A DNA stretch of 64,000 nt, from positions 310,001 to 374,000 of the forward strand of contig JAWKNZ010000004.1 of NCBI GenBank assembly GCA_041391425.1, given 5' to 3'. This document shows, piece by piece, positions 47,744 to 57,066 of this stretch. Made by a program: the position numbers and the translations under genes. Origin of the DNA: JAWKNZ01 sp041391425. Its GTDB lineage: Bacteria > Bdellovibrionota_B > Oligoflexia > Oligoflexales > JAWKNZ01. The notes beneath the pieces are model-generated. The model saw only the letters and a program-made list of their open reading frames with translations, made no database searches and had not been told where the DNA came from. Within the stretch, counting starts at the first letter, position 1; each line of letters begins with the position of its first letter.

Positions 47744-49075
47744 ATGATTTTTTTTCAAAAATTTTTTAAAATTATTTCTAAAATAACAAAGTTGATAGTC
47801 TGCATTTCAATATTATCTTCAAATGCAACCTCAGCTCCTATACAAATTCAATGGTGGCATTCCATGGACGGTCGCCTTGGCGAGGCACTAAATCACATAG
47901 TAGATGCATTCAATAAGTCACAAAAAGAATATCAAGTTGTCGCAACATATAGAGGAAATTATACTGAATCTCTTAATGCCGCAATTGCAGCCTATCGTGG
48001 CAATAAACATCCACATATTTTACAAGTATTTGAAGTAGGAACCTTAACTATGATGAACTCGGGAGCTATAATCCCAACCCATCAGTTATTTAGAGATAAC
48101 AATATTACAGTCGATTGGAACGATTTTATCCAACCCATCTTATCTTACTACAAAGATAAAAATGATCATCTTATGTCGATGCCTTTTAATAGTTCGACAC
48201 CGATTTTATATGTAAACTCTGATATTCTAAAAAAGACCAAAATTGATAGCATGCCTTCAACTTGGGAAGATCTATATGCCGATTCAAAAAAAGTTCGAGA
48301 TGCAGGCATTAAGTGTGGCTCTTCATTTGCGTGGCAGTCATGGGTTCTTATAGAAAATTTCAGCGCTATTCACGACATTCCTATTGCCACTAAAGCCAAT
48401 GGCTTTGAGGGTCTAGATGCAAAAATGACCTTATCTAATCCACTTTTAATAGAAAATATTAAACGTTTAAGCGACAATATAAAAAGCAACGCCTTTAGCT
48501 ATGAAGGCCGGCGTAGCGAGCCAGCAAGAACGGCATTTCTAACTGGAAAATGTGCTTTTTATATGGATTCTTCCTCGTCACTGACAACGGTGAAAAATCT
48601 AGCTAAATTTAAATTCGCCGTAACACAACTTCCAGTTTATAAAAAAATGCAATCCAAACGTCAAAATAGTATCGTCGGAGGTGCTAGCTTATGGGCATTC
48701 AAAAAACACCCTGCCAAGGAAAATACGGGTGTCGCTCGTTTTATGCATTTTTTAGCGCAAACAGAAAACCAAATATACTGGCACAAAAAAACAGGTTATC
48801 TTCCTATAACAAAAACAGCTTATCAAAAACTCAAACAAGAGAAATATTATGAAAAAGAACCAGATCAAGAAGTAGCAATAACACAGCTCTTAAATGGAAG
48901 CCCCAACAAAAACAGTAAGGGAATCCGACTTGGAGGCTTTTCACAAATACGAGAAGTTATCAATGAAGAATTAGAAAAAGTCTGGGCGGGAAAAGCATCA
49001 GCTCAAAATAGCCTTACTGCTATTGAAAGGCGTGCAAATGTTATACTGGAAAAATATGCAAGAACAGTAAGGTAA
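47744..49075 (+). CDS. ugpB: UgpB-type periplasmic solute-binding protein
   Basis: Binding protein for sn-glycerol 3-phosphate or glycerophosphodiesters. After a signal peptide ending near SNATSA come segments that match UgpB closely: WWHSMDGRLGEALN, TYRGNYTESLNAAIAAYRG, HILQVFEVGTLTMMNSGA and IVGGASLWAFK. 443 residues from ATG 47744, which follows GAGGTCT; the longer frame from 47681 is not needed. A MITE separates it from ugpA. Confidence 0.92.
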   Translation: MIFFQKFFKIISKITKLIVCISILSSNATSAPIQIQWWHSMDGRLGEALNHIVDAFNKSQKEYQVVATYRGNYTESLNAAIAAYRGNKHPHILQVFEVGTLTMMNSGAIIPTHQLFRDNNITVDWNDFIQPILSYYKDKNDHLMSMPFNSSTPILYVNSDILKKTKIDSMPSTWEDLYADSKKVRDAGIKCGSSFAWQSWVLIENFSAIHDIPIATKANGFEGLDAKMTLSNPLLIENIKRLSDNIKSNAFSYEGRRSEPARTAFLTGKCAFYMDSSSSLTTVKNLAKFKFAVTQLPVYKKMQSKRQNSIVGGASLWAFKKHPAKENTGVARFMHFLAQTENQIYWHKKTGYLPITKTAYQKLKQEKYYEKEPDQEVAITQLLNGSPNKNSKGIRLGGFSQIREVINEELEKVWAGKASAQNSLTAIERRANVILEKYARTVR

Positions 49076-49081
49076 TGACTC

Positions 49082-49248
49082 GTAACTATTCAGCGTATTT
49101 TTTATCTGATCGATTCAAAGCCTTGACCGCCCGTCATCCTGAGTGAAGCGAAGGATATCGAAATTGCAAAATAGATCCTTCGCTTCACTCAGGATGACGG
49201 TGTATCAAGCGACATATTGAAGGGAAAAGATACGCTGAATAGTTACAA
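49082..49248. repeat. 167-bp palindromic MITE inside the ugp operon
   Basis: Outer inverted ends GTAACTATTCAGCGTAT (49082-49098) and its inverse (49232-49248), and a perfect inner palindrome of 26-bp arms starting CCGTCATCCTGAGTGAAGCG (49131-49156 and 49175-49200). So an element with its own termini carries, or consists of, the GAGTGAAGCG repeat found also at 12601 and about 52.2 kb. It lies in the ugpB-ugpA gap and could fold in the operon mRNA. Confidence 0.8.
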
Positions 49249-49275
49249 TGAATCAAGAAAAGGAAGGAGAAATTA

Positions 49276-50160
49276 ATGAAACGAAGTCTTCTAAACGGCC
49301 GTATCACACCCTACCTTCTCTTATTTCCACAGCTAGTTATTACACTAATTTTTTTCTTTTACCCTGCTTACGAAGCTCTATTTCAATCATTTATGATGTC
49401 AGATCCGTTTGGTCAAAAGGTCAATTTTGTTTGGTTTGACAATTTTAAATATTTATTCGCATCTCCTGAGTATATCGAATCAGCAAAGATAACTACAATT
49501 TTTAGTATTCTAACTGCTATAACTTCGGTAGGCCTAGGCTTGTTGTTTGCTGCTCTCGTTGATCACATTAAAAGTCTAAAAACAACAATTCAAACCCTCT
49601 TTATTTGGCCTTATGCAGTAGCCCCAGCAATTTCTGGGATACTTTGGTTATTCTTATTTCATCCAAGCTTTGGTGCAATTGGCCATTCTTTAAATCAATT
49701 ACTTGCCGATGGCTGGAATCCGATTCTAGATGGCGCCGATGCTATGACCTTAGTTATCGTAGCGGCATCATGGAAACAAGTTAGCTATAACTTTGTTTTT
49801 TTTCTTAGTGGACTTCAATCCATTCCAAACAATGTAATTGAAGCAGCAGCTATAGATGGTGCTGGGCCCATCCGCCGCTTTTGGAAAATTACAATTCCCC
49901 TTCTTTCGCCAACGATGTTTTTTTTAATTGTTATGAATTTAGTATACGCATTTTTTGACACGTTTGGAATTATTCACACAACAACGCAAGGTGGGCCTGG
50001 CGGTTCTACCAATATATTAGTTTATAAAGTGTATACAGATGGATTTGTCGGCCTCGATTTAGGAGGTTCAGCAGCTCAATCAGTAGTATTAATGACGGTA
50101 GCTATACTATTAACTTATTTACAATTCCGTTACGTTGAAACAAAAGTTCAATATGCATAA
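49276..50160 (+). CDS. ugpA: UgpA-type ABC transporter permease
   Basis: Inner-membrane permease with six transmembrane segments. The EAA loop EAAAIDGAGPIRRFWKITIPL and the segments TPYLLLFPQLVITLIFFFYP and TQGGPGGSTNILVYKVY are typical of the UgpA/MalF group. ATG 49276 follows AAGGAGAAATTA. 294 residues, full length. It is 27 bp downstream of the MITE, so its expression depends on read-through of that hairpin or on a promoter near it. Confidence 0.92.
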   Translation: MKRSLLNGRITPYLLLFPQLVITLIFFFYPAYEALFQSFMMSDPFGQKVNFVWFDNFKYLFASPEYIESAKITTIFSILTAITSVGLGLLFAALVDHIKSLKTTIQTLFIWPYAVAPAISGILWLFLFHPSFGAIGHSLNQLLADGWNPILDGADAMTLVIVAASWKQVSYNFVFFLSGLQSIPNNVIEAAAIDGAGPIRRFWKITIPLLSPTMFFLIVMNLVYAFFDTFGIIHTTTQGGPGGSTNILVYKVYTDGFVGLDLGGSAAQSVVLMTVAILLTYLQFRYVETKVQYA

Positions 50161-50191
50161 TGTTTAAAAAACTTGTTATTCTAAGGTTTTT

Positions 50192-51076
50192 ATGATCGAA
50201 CATAACCCATGGCTTGATAGATTTTGTTGGCTTTTACTCACTTTAAGTATTGTCTTAATGTGTTTTCCGATTTACTACTGTTTTGTCGCTGCAACCCTTT
50301 CCCTAAGCGATGTAACACATACGCCTATGACTCTAATTCCTGGAATGGATTTACTTAAAAATTTAAAAGATGCAATTGGAAAAGGTGGTTTAGCCACACA
50401 AATGTTAAACTCCTTCATAATGGCATCTGGAATTACTCTTGGAAAAATCAGCATATCAATGCTATCAGCGTTTGCTATCAGCTATTTTGAATTCCCCTTT
50501 AAAAAAACAGCCTTCTGGCTAATTTTCATAACCCTCATGCTACCAATTGAAGTTAGAATACTTCCAACTTATGAAATTGCAGCCAATATTTTGGGTCCGT
50601 TTAAAAAAGTAGGTGAGTTATTCGACTATACAATTTACTGGGAATATAGCATTCTCAATAGTTACTCCGGGCTTATCTTGCCGTTAACTGCCTCCGCCAC
50701 AGCCACATTTTTATTCCGTCAGTTTTTTCTTTCAATGCCCGATGAATTAACAGATGCGGCAAAAATGGATGGAGCAACTCCTATGCAGTTCTTTCGAAAA
50801 ATCTTATTACCCCTCTCGAAAACTAATATAGCGGCTCTGACAGTGATAATATTTATCTACGGATGGAATCAATATCTATGGCCGCAATTAATAACGACAA
50901 CCGATGATATGAAAACAGCAGTGATGGGTATCAATAACCTTATACCCAAAGAAGATGAGTTACCTGAATGGAATATTGCCATGGCTGGAAGCCTCATTAC
51001 CATGATCCCTCCAATTTTAGTAGTAGTCTTTATGCAAAAGTGGTTTGTCAAAGGCCTAGTAGAAGAATCTAAATAA
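50192..51076 (+). CDS. ugpE: UgpE-type ABC transporter permease
   Basis: Second permease, six transmembrane segments. EAA loop: MPDELTDAAKMDGATPMQF; also LMLPIEVRILPTYEI and FIYGWNQYLWPQLI. 294 residues, starting at ATG 50192 after CTAAGG, 31 bp after ugpA. Last gene of the transporter operon; no convincing terminator follows within 180 bp. Confidence 0.92.
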   Translation: MIEHNPWLDRFCWLLLTLSIVLMCFPIYYCFVAATLSLSDVTHTPMTLIPGMDLLKNLKDAIGKGGLATQMLNSFIMASGITLGKISISMLSAFAISYFEFPFKKTAFWLIFITLMLPIEVRILPTYEIAANILGPFKKVGELFDYTIYWEYSILNSYSGLILPLTASATATFLFRQFFLSMPDELTDAAKMDGATPMQFFRKILLPLSKTNIAALTVIIFIYGWNQYLWPQLITTTDDMKTAVMGINNLIPKEDELPEWNIAMAGSLITMIPPILVVVFMQKWFVKGLVEESK

Positions 51077-51260
51077 GCACGTTTTGCTACACCATTTCAA
51101 AACAAACATTCTGCAAATACAAAACTAACAATATCCTACTAGAATTCCAATATTTACGAGAAAATTAGCATATTTTTACAAAAAACATCTTGTACTAAGT
51201 TTGTTAGTCTGACACTCTACTGCCTAGACATATAGAAATTAATTTAGAATAAAGAGATAT

Positions 51261-52148
51261 ATGATGTTAAAAATTGTAATTTTTGTTCTACATATGCTTT
51301 TCTTCTATAACACTGCATTTGCTGCGCCTGAACATCTAACCGTCGCAACGCTTAACATAAAATTTTACGGTCGTAGTATCACACCATCCCAGCAACAAGA
51401 CACTGGCTATAGTGATGATATACGGGATGAAGCACTTAAAACATATATAAATAATTTTTTAAGCAACGCGGACATTATCACTTTCCAAGAAATAACTGAC
51501 GTAAATGGTTTTAAAAAAAACGTATTAAATCCTGAGTTCACTTGCCAGACATATAGCCATAAAGATCCCAAACATCTAAGTGTTTTACTTTGCTATAAAG
51601 AAGAAAAATACGATTTTATCAAAGTCGATTGGGATGATAATTATGCCATTGAAAAAGCGACAGTCGGACGTAACATCCGCCCTATTATTCACGGTTTATT
51701 AGCAAATAAATCAGGTGAAATTCTGACATATATCGCAGCAGTTCATTTAAAAGCAAGCAAGCAATACTCTTCTGTGCGTAAAAAACAAATGGAAATCCTT
51801 GCTGAAGACCTGACAAAATTAAACTCTGATATACCTGTACTTGTTTTAGGAGATTTTAATACTCACAACACCGACCTTGTCGATTTTAAGAATATCTTTA
51901 ATGAATCTAATATAGATATTGATCGTGTTATAAATACAAATAAGTACACTTTTCGTGTCCCAACGTACAAAAATAAATTCGATTACATCTGGACGAGCCG
52001 TCACTTCTATCTAGAAAGCCCAATCCAAACTAGCGGCATCTGTAGAGACGACACGGCTAATTTTGACGAATATACAAGTGTCGAAAAATATAATCAGGAA
52101 ATTTCAGACCATTGTTACTTGAAAGCAGAGTTTATTCTAGAGCGATAG
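51261..52148 (+). CDS. Secreted endonuclease/exonuclease/phosphatase-family protein
   Basis: EEP-superfamily enzyme (DNase I/phosphodiesterase fold) with a signal peptide (VIFVLHMLFFYNTAFAA). Catalytic positions are visible in order: ATLNIKFYG (Asn), ITFQEITD (Glu), AVHLKA (His), LGDFNTH (Asp, Asn) and SDHCYL (Asp, His). Substrates in the family range from DNA to phospholipids and inositol phosphates. Four cysteines could form disulfides. Its place next to the glycerophosphodiester uptake genes makes a phosphate- or lipid-scavenging role plausible, but nothing in the sequence proves it. Confidence 0.85.
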   Translation: MMLKIVIFVLHMLFFYNTAFAAPEHLTVATLNIKFYGRSITPSQQQDTGYSDDIRDEALKTYINNFLSNADIITFQEITDVNGFKKNVLNPEFTCQTYSHKDPKHLSVLLCYKEEKYDFIKVDWDDNYAIEKATVGRNIRPIIHGLLANKSGEILTYIAAVHLKASKQYSSVRKKQMEILAEDLTKLNSDIPVLVLGDFNTHNTDLVDFKNIFNESNIDIDRVINTNKYTFRVPTYKNKFDYIWTSRHFYLESPIQTSGICRDDTANFDEYTSVEKYNQEISDHCYLKAEFILER

Positions 52149-52716
52149 CTGGATCTGCATATATTTTATCCTCTCTATAAGCCTTGCTTTCGTTCATAAG
52201 CCGCAAATAGATTGCAACGCAGGGCTTCCCGTCGATCCGAGCTCAAGGCGAAAAATCTCTCATCTCGTATTCATGTATAATAATTTCGAGATATTTCGTT
52301 TTACTCAACATGGTGCACCTGCATACTTATTGATAAGAGTGCCCTAAAATCTGGCTTTAACTAGTTGTGCAAAATGAGATATTTTCAAAATTTTAGAAAG
52401 TTATAAAAACAAATTCAGATAGTTAAAATTTATTAGAAGCGCTCATCGAAAGCTTTAAAAGCATATTCCGGCAAATCTAAAAATGAAAGCAAACAAGTAA
52501 TTTTTCAGATTTACATTATTTTATCTAATATATAAAATACATAAAGTTACCTTTTTTAAAATTAAAGGCAGACCTTAAATTCCTTCAAGAGTTTTTCTTG
52601 GAGTTGGCTATGTTTCTGTAATAAGACCTTACTGAAAATATAACTTTCAATACATAACACAGTAAAACTATTTTACATGTGTCATAAAAATTTAAAACAC
52701 TCATATAGGGGCAACC
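52149..52716. other. Intergenic region with a degenerate GAGTGAAGCG-family repeat
   Basis: 568 AT-rich bases. At about 52190-52330 a decayed copy of the family at 12601 and 49131 is visible; its right part (GAGATATTTCGTTTTACTCAACATG) inverts to a form of ATGTTGAGTGAAGCGGAAACATCTC. The rest shows no gene. Confidence 0.45.
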
Positions 52717-53814
52717 ATGAAAATCGTTTTTGCATTATTTTTTTTCCTCTCCGTACTTTCATGTGCTCACAAACGTGATACAACAGCAGGTGCAATATCT
52801 TCATCACGCTCCGACCAACCTCAAATACTGCTTAATGGTAGTTATCTGGGCATGGCAAACTATGGACATAGAAAAGGAATAAACTCTCCAGCTACCCGTC
52901 TTTACCTACAACAAGATCCAGACAACCAATCAAGCTACTATGCTGTTCTTTTGGAATACTCTGCAATCCAAGAAATGGCCTTACAATATTTAGCAGCAAA
53001 CAGATTTAGAGAGTTAAATGAAAAATATATTGGGTATTTAACAAAAATCGCCACAGAAATTTCCATATTTAAAGCTATCCCTACAAACAAAAATGGTGAA
53101 TTTAGTTTTTATCCCATCAAAATTGATAGCAACAACAAAATCAGCTATGATAGCTCAAATATGTACGGCACACTTCAACTCAAAGAATATCCTGAAAAGG
53201 ACAATCCTCTAAAAGGCGCCAAACTCACTCCTAATGGCTGGAAACGCTACAATCGACCTGAAGAAATTGTATTCCCTCCGATTGAAGCAAAAAAAACCAG
53301 CTTTCCAACCCGCCAAACATATCCATCATCAGATAACCAAGAAAGTGTTAGCGCCCAATACCTTATAGCAAAAAATGTCTATGATAGCTTAAATCTACAA
53401 TCAACCTGGTATCATGAATACATTAATGATACATACCTTGCAGCGTACAATCACAAAGAAGATAAAGTATTGGTAATGTCTGAAGAAGATGGAGAAATGC
53501 GCTCAGAATTTACCCTTCCCTCCCCTAAAATAAAAACCGATAAACATCCACGTTTTACAAATCCTAAATCAGGAAAAATTCAAGGAAAATTTATAGTGAA
53601 ACAACCCATACCATCGGTCGGTATATTCACATATGAAGCCATGGACTCCTCAGCAGATAACTATAGCCGCGGTGAAATCGAATCAAGGATTGGATTATTT
53701 ATCGATATATTCAATGCGAGCGAAAGTTTAAATCAAGCCGTAGTAGAATTTGTTATGGTCAATCCAAACGACCCTAAAGACTTTTTAATGTATTATGAAT
53801 TTCCGAAAGAATAA
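52717..53814 (+). CDS. Lipoprotein of unknown function
   Basis: Signal peptide with lipobox LSVLSC at residue 16, so it is a membrane-anchored lipoprotein. The 350-residue mature part is mostly polar with mixed strands, with no recognised domain; YLGMANYGHRKGIN near the start and a C-terminal FVMVNPNDPKDFLMYYEF are notable. Composition is Lys/Asn/Ser-rich, matching the surrounding AT-rich sequence. ATG 52717 has only a weak upstream site (GGGGCAACC). No operon partner. Confidence 0.62.
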   Translation: MKIVFALFFFLSVLSCAHKRDTTAGAISSSRSDQPQILLNGSYLGMANYGHRKGINSPATRLYLQQDPDNQSSYYAVLLEYSAIQEMALQYLAANRFRELNEKYIGYLTKIATEISIFKAIPTNKNGEFSFYPIKIDSNNKISYDSSNMYGTLQLKEYPEKDNPLKGAKLTPNGWKRYNRPEEIVFPPIEAKKTSFPTRQTYPSSDNQESVSAQYLIAKNVYDSLNLQSTWYHEYINDTYLAAYNHKEDKVLVMSEEDGEMRSEFTLPSPKIKTDKHPRFTNPKSGKIQGKFIVKQPIPSVGIFTYEAMDSSADNYSRGEIESRIGLFIDIFNASESLNQAVVEFVMVNPNDPKDFLMYYEFPKE

Positions 53815-54029
53815 AATTAATCATAGTACAAAACAGGATAAATGCATCTAAAATATATAAAGTTAAATAATTAGATAATCCTTTAAATTTTTAAAACTTG
53901 ATTTTGAAAATTTGAAGGATTATCTATGAATGATTTTTCAGCCCTAGCTGACCATTTTTCCTGTCTAAACGACCCTCGAATCGATCGCACAAGAAGACAC
54001 TTACTAATTGATATTCGGCATACAGTGTA

Positions 54030-54253
54030 GTCAGGTCGATAGGAGTTGGACCCCACAAATGTGTATATTGCACCCATCCTATATCGCCCTCAATTGGATA
54101 GTAACAAAATAAATTTATCAAATATTGTTAAACAGTGAATTTCTAGCTAAGATCATTAGCAGCCCATTCTACAACTAACTGACTGTAATTGATAGAAAGA
54201 TAATTGGATTGCTATATTACACATTTGTGGGGTCCAACTCCTATCGACCTGAC
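54030..54253. repeat. 224-bp MITE with perfect 36-bp inverted ends and TA flanks
   Basis: Terminal inverted repeats start GTCAGGTCGATAGGAGTTGG and are perfect for about 36 bp at both ends. TA flanks each end (54028-54029 and 54254-54255), the mark of IS630/Tc1-mariner-type transposition. No transposase inside; two short frames across it are spurious. It fills the gap between the lipoprotein and the M48 protease gene. Confidence 0.85.
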
Positions 54254-54329
54254 TAGAATATCTTCCCTACTCACTCCGCCGCAGATAGTTCCAACGACTC
54301 CAATTTATTATCGGACAACGTCTAAAATT

Positions 54330-55184
54330 CTACTGATATAAATCACTTGGCTTAAGGCCACCGTTTAGCCTATATCCTTTGCTAACTGCTTCTTCTTTCA
54401 AGTTTTGAATGCGCTCCGATGTTAGCGGATGGGTGCGAGAATATTTTAAAATCTTAAAATTATTGCTGCCCAATAAATCCAGCTTTTCAATCTTCTTAAA
54501 AAAATGCTCAAAACCATTTACATGACCATATTTTTTATTCAGACAACCTAAAGCAAAAGAGTCTGAACGCTCTTCTTGTTCACGACTATAATTGAGTGTT
54601 GCCATATTAAAGCCTGATGTCAAAACCTCAGAAGAATTAGCAGAGAAATCAATAACAGTGCTAATAAGCAAGAAAAATAAGCCTCTCCCTAAATGCTTTA
54701 ATGGGTGGCGAAAATAATAATGCCCAAGTTCATGGCATATAACAAAAGATATTTCGTTTTCACTAGTTGCTTGCTCTAACAAAGTACTTGTAACCAAAAT
54801 TTTTGCACCTGGATAGGTAAAAGCATTAGGAAATGAAACTTTGCGGATAGCAAATTCTGGTGTTGGACGTTTATTATCACGAGAATATGGCTGCCATAAC
54901 GTCTCACCTAGTCGCCTAATATTCTCAGAGACCTGAGAATTCGAAGCAAGCCGACTTGATGATAACTCCGGAATAAGCCCAGTCGAGATAAAAACAGCTC
55001 CAATCTTCTTCTCTTGATCAAGTGAAATCCTATCTGCAATGAAATCAGAAAACACACCTACTAAGCTATAGCAAATAGCAAGAATTACTACTGTACCAAA
55101 TAACATAATAAAAATATTGGCGAGTGGATGGCTTTTATCCACATTGATACCTTCATCAGGTAAAACAGGATCAAAGTCAGGCAT
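54330..55184 (-). CDS. M48-family zinc metalloprotease
   Basis: Membrane-anchored peptidase of the HtpX/Ste24-like M48 group. One transmembrane helix is at about residues 25-45, zinc motif HELGH at about 151-155, and the downstream ligand region SREQEERSDSFALG carries the third ligand Glu. The start at ATG 55184 overlaps the end of the upstream gene by eight bases; a TTG at 55223 is less likely. It is the last gene of a three-gene operon with two YbjQ-family proteins. The catalytic domain probably faces the cytoplasm or periplasm according to the single helix; I cannot tell which. Confidence 0.86.
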   Translation of the reverse strand: MPDFDPVLPDEGINVDKSHPLANIFIMLFGTVVILAICYSLVGVFSDFIADRISLDQEKKIGAVFISTGLIPELSSSRLASNSQVSENIRRLGETLWQPYSRDNKRPTPEFAIRKVSFPNAFTYPGAKILVTSTLLEQATSENEISFVICHELGHYYFRHPLKHLGRGLFFLLISTVIDFSANSSEVLTSGFNMATLNYSREQEERSDSFALGCLNKKYGHVNGFEHFFKKIEKLDLLGSNNFKILKYSRTHPLTSERIQNLKEEAVSKGYRLNGGLKPSDLYQ

Positions 55185-55650
55185 TACTGTTTCTACTTCG
55201 CTTAATCGCAGTCCCGTAAGCAAAGAGCTCCACCATAGGCATACCTTTACTTTTATTCGACGAAGAATTAATTGTACTCGTTTCTACTCGTACATTTATA
55301 ATTTCATAGGCTCCCCATCTCGCAGCTTGCTCCTTCATACGAAGTATGGCTTCACGGCGTCCACGATCTATCAAAGACTCGTAAGCAGACATTCGGCCTC
55401 CAAATATATTCCGTAGGGTAGCTGCAAAATTTTTAAAATAATCCGAAGCTACAACAACCCCTCCACAAACCAAAGTCACATCAATTCCAGAAGGAATATC
55501 TAGTTTCCAATGACTAGACCTTGCAGGCATGCCGACAAAATAACGCTCCCTTTCTTGAATACTTCGGTAGTGCTTTTTCTCAAAGTACGTACCCGTCATA
55601 TAACCAATAACAAGAAATAAAAGTATTATAATAAGATTAGCCATGTTCAC
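55177..55650 (-). CDS. Membrane-anchored YbjQ/UPF0145-like protein
   Basis: N-terminal transmembrane helix (ANLIIILLFLVIGYMTG) then a YbjQ-type heavy-metal-binding-like domain: CGGVVVASDYFKNFAATLRNIFGGRMSAYESLIDRGRREAILRM, with a diverged strand region and final ELFAYGTAIK. 157 residues, longer than usual by the anchor. It overlaps the upstream cytosolic paralogue by 14 bases and the downstream protease by eight, so all three are coupled. Confidence 0.8.
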   Translation of the reverse strand: MNMANLIIILLFLVIGYMTGTYFEKKHYRSIQERERYFVGMPARSSHWKLDIPSGIDVTLVCGGVVVASDYFKNFAATLRNIFGGRMSAYESLIDRGRREAILRMKEQAARWGAYEIINVRVETSTINSSSNKSKGMPMVELFAYGTAIKRSRNSNA

Positions 55651-55960
55651 CTACCATAACAGCAGTACCGTAGACTAAAATTTCAGCGGCACCTTGAGCT
55701 ACCGAAGACGTGGAAAAGCGCACATTAACAATCGCATTTGCACCCATGCTGTGTGCTTGCTGCATCATGCGCTTAACAGCCTCAGCCCGACTCTCCGTCA
55801 ACAATTCCGTGTAACCTCTAAGCTCGCCTCCAAAGATATTTTTTATACCAGCAGCAAAATCTCTACCAATATGTTTGGCTCGAATGGTGCTGCCGTACAC
55901 CAAACCAAAATGTTTTAAAATAACCTTATTAGGAACAGTCTCGACGTTCGTGATTAACAC
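55637..55960 (-). CDS. YbjQ/UPF0145 family protein
   Basis: Small cytosolic YbjQ protein, which forms pentamers. Family blocks are GLVYGSTIRAKHIGRDFAAGIKNI, FGGELRGYTELLTESRAEAV, MGANAIVNVRF and ILVYGTAV. I place the start at GTG 55960, six bases after TAGGAGA, which gives exactly the usual 107 residues; the frame is open further upstream to 56002 but lacks a ribosome site there. First gene of the operon with the anchored paralogue and the M48 protease. Confidence 0.85.
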   Translation of the reverse strand: MLITNVETVPNKVILKHFGLVYGSTIRAKHIGRDFAAGIKNIFGGELRGYTELLTESRAEAVKRMMQQAHSMGANAIVNVRFSTSSVAQGAAEILVYGTAVMVGEHG

Positions 55961-56194
55961 TTTCAATCTCCTAGATATAAGAATTCTTTTTCCAAGCAAC
56001 ATATATTTATGCCAACCAACAAAGCTGACTTCTATATTTCGTCGAAAATATAAAATGCTTGAAAAAACTCCGGAAAATGAAAGGTTTCCAAATAAGGCAA
56101 GGCTTTTAAAATGCTTTACTTTTTTATAAATTATAAAAAAACCGCAATGATTATTATGAACTTCGCCAAATTATTTTTGTAATTATATGCACGA

Positions 56195-56635
56195 TTACCA
56201 CTCACCTATATTTTCCATGCTTTTCCATGGTTCTTTAATTTCCAATGCTTTACCCTTTTGTAAAAACTCTATAGAAATTCCATCCGGAGATTTAATAAAA
56301 GCCATATGCCCATCTCGTGGCGGGCGATTGATTATCACGCCCTTTTTCATAAGATCGGCGCATAAGTCGTAAATATTTTCGACACGATACGCTAAATGCC
56401 CGAAGTTTCGCCCTCGAGAATACTCTGTCTCATCCCAATTATAAGTAAACTCCACTACCGGCGCATTAAACTCTTTAGCCCTGGCCAAGTCACCCGGAGC
56501 TGCTAAGTAAATTAAGGTAAACCGTCCTTTTTCATTTTCAACTCTCTTTACTTCTATAAAGCCAAGCTTAGAGCAAAAAAAATCTAATGCTGCAGGCAAA
56601 TCACCGACACGAATCATACTATGTAAATATTCCAT
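56195..56635 (-). CDS. VOC-family protein, lactoylglutathione-lyase-like
   Basis: Two beta-alpha-beta-beta-beta modules of the vicinal-oxygen-chelate superfamily in 146 residues: LHSMIRVGDLPAALDFFCSK, TLIYLAAPGD, RNFGHLAYRVENIYDLC and FIKSPDGISIEFLQKG. Metal ligands His in LHSM, Glu in VEFTYNW, His in GHLAYRV and Glu in ISIEFLQ fit glyoxalase I. The function is probably detoxification of methylglyoxal or a related activity. Monocistronic. Confidence 0.85.
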   Translation of the reverse strand: MEYLHSMIRVGDLPAALDFFCSKLGFIEVKRVENEKGRFTLIYLAAPGDLARAKEFNAPVVEFTYNWDETEYSRGRNFGHLAYRVENIYDLCADLMKKGVIINRPPRDGHMAFIKSPDGISIEFLQKGKALEIKEPWKSMENIGEW

Positions 56636-57066
56636 AAAACCTTACTCCTTTTCCTCTACACTTCTTTATGCACTCAACAAATCATAGAAGACAAACTGAC
56701 ACAAGACCTCTTAAAAGGGGTAAGGTCAAAAATGCCCATAGTTAGTGGTCTTGTTAAATTTTAGGCGAGTTCAAGGCATGATGAAAAACGAAACCCGCAG
56801 TGTACATACCGTATCTGAGGATTTCATTTGAGAAATAATGCAGAAATCGTCAAAACTCAACAGCCCTAGCGCAATATCCGAGGAAATCCTCATTAAATTA
56901 TCTAATAAAATTCTTTATAAATTCAAGGTGTTACAAGTTTTTCTCCCTTTACTGGCCGGCCAAGGCTTGCATATTGTTTGAACATTCGGCTAAATTTCCA
57001 GCGTATCGTTAAGCAGTACTATCTATTTAACAACATCTTTTTCACTTCAACTATGGAGAATTAACT
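56636..57066. other. Intergenic region with a diverged dispersed repeat
   Basis: 431 bases without a gene. At about 56755-56880 lies a repeat-like stretch (GGCGAGTTCAAGGCATGATG, then CCCGCAGTGTACATACCGTA and GAGGATTTC). Its core resembles the inverse of the core of the 11221 element (CATGTACACTGCGGTTTCC) and reads like dispersed sequences seen in other proteobacteria. Its function is unknown. Confidence 0.45.

Noticed and set aside
53883..54121. Two short minus-strand frames
   Set aside because: They run through the left inverted end of the MITE and are by-products of it.
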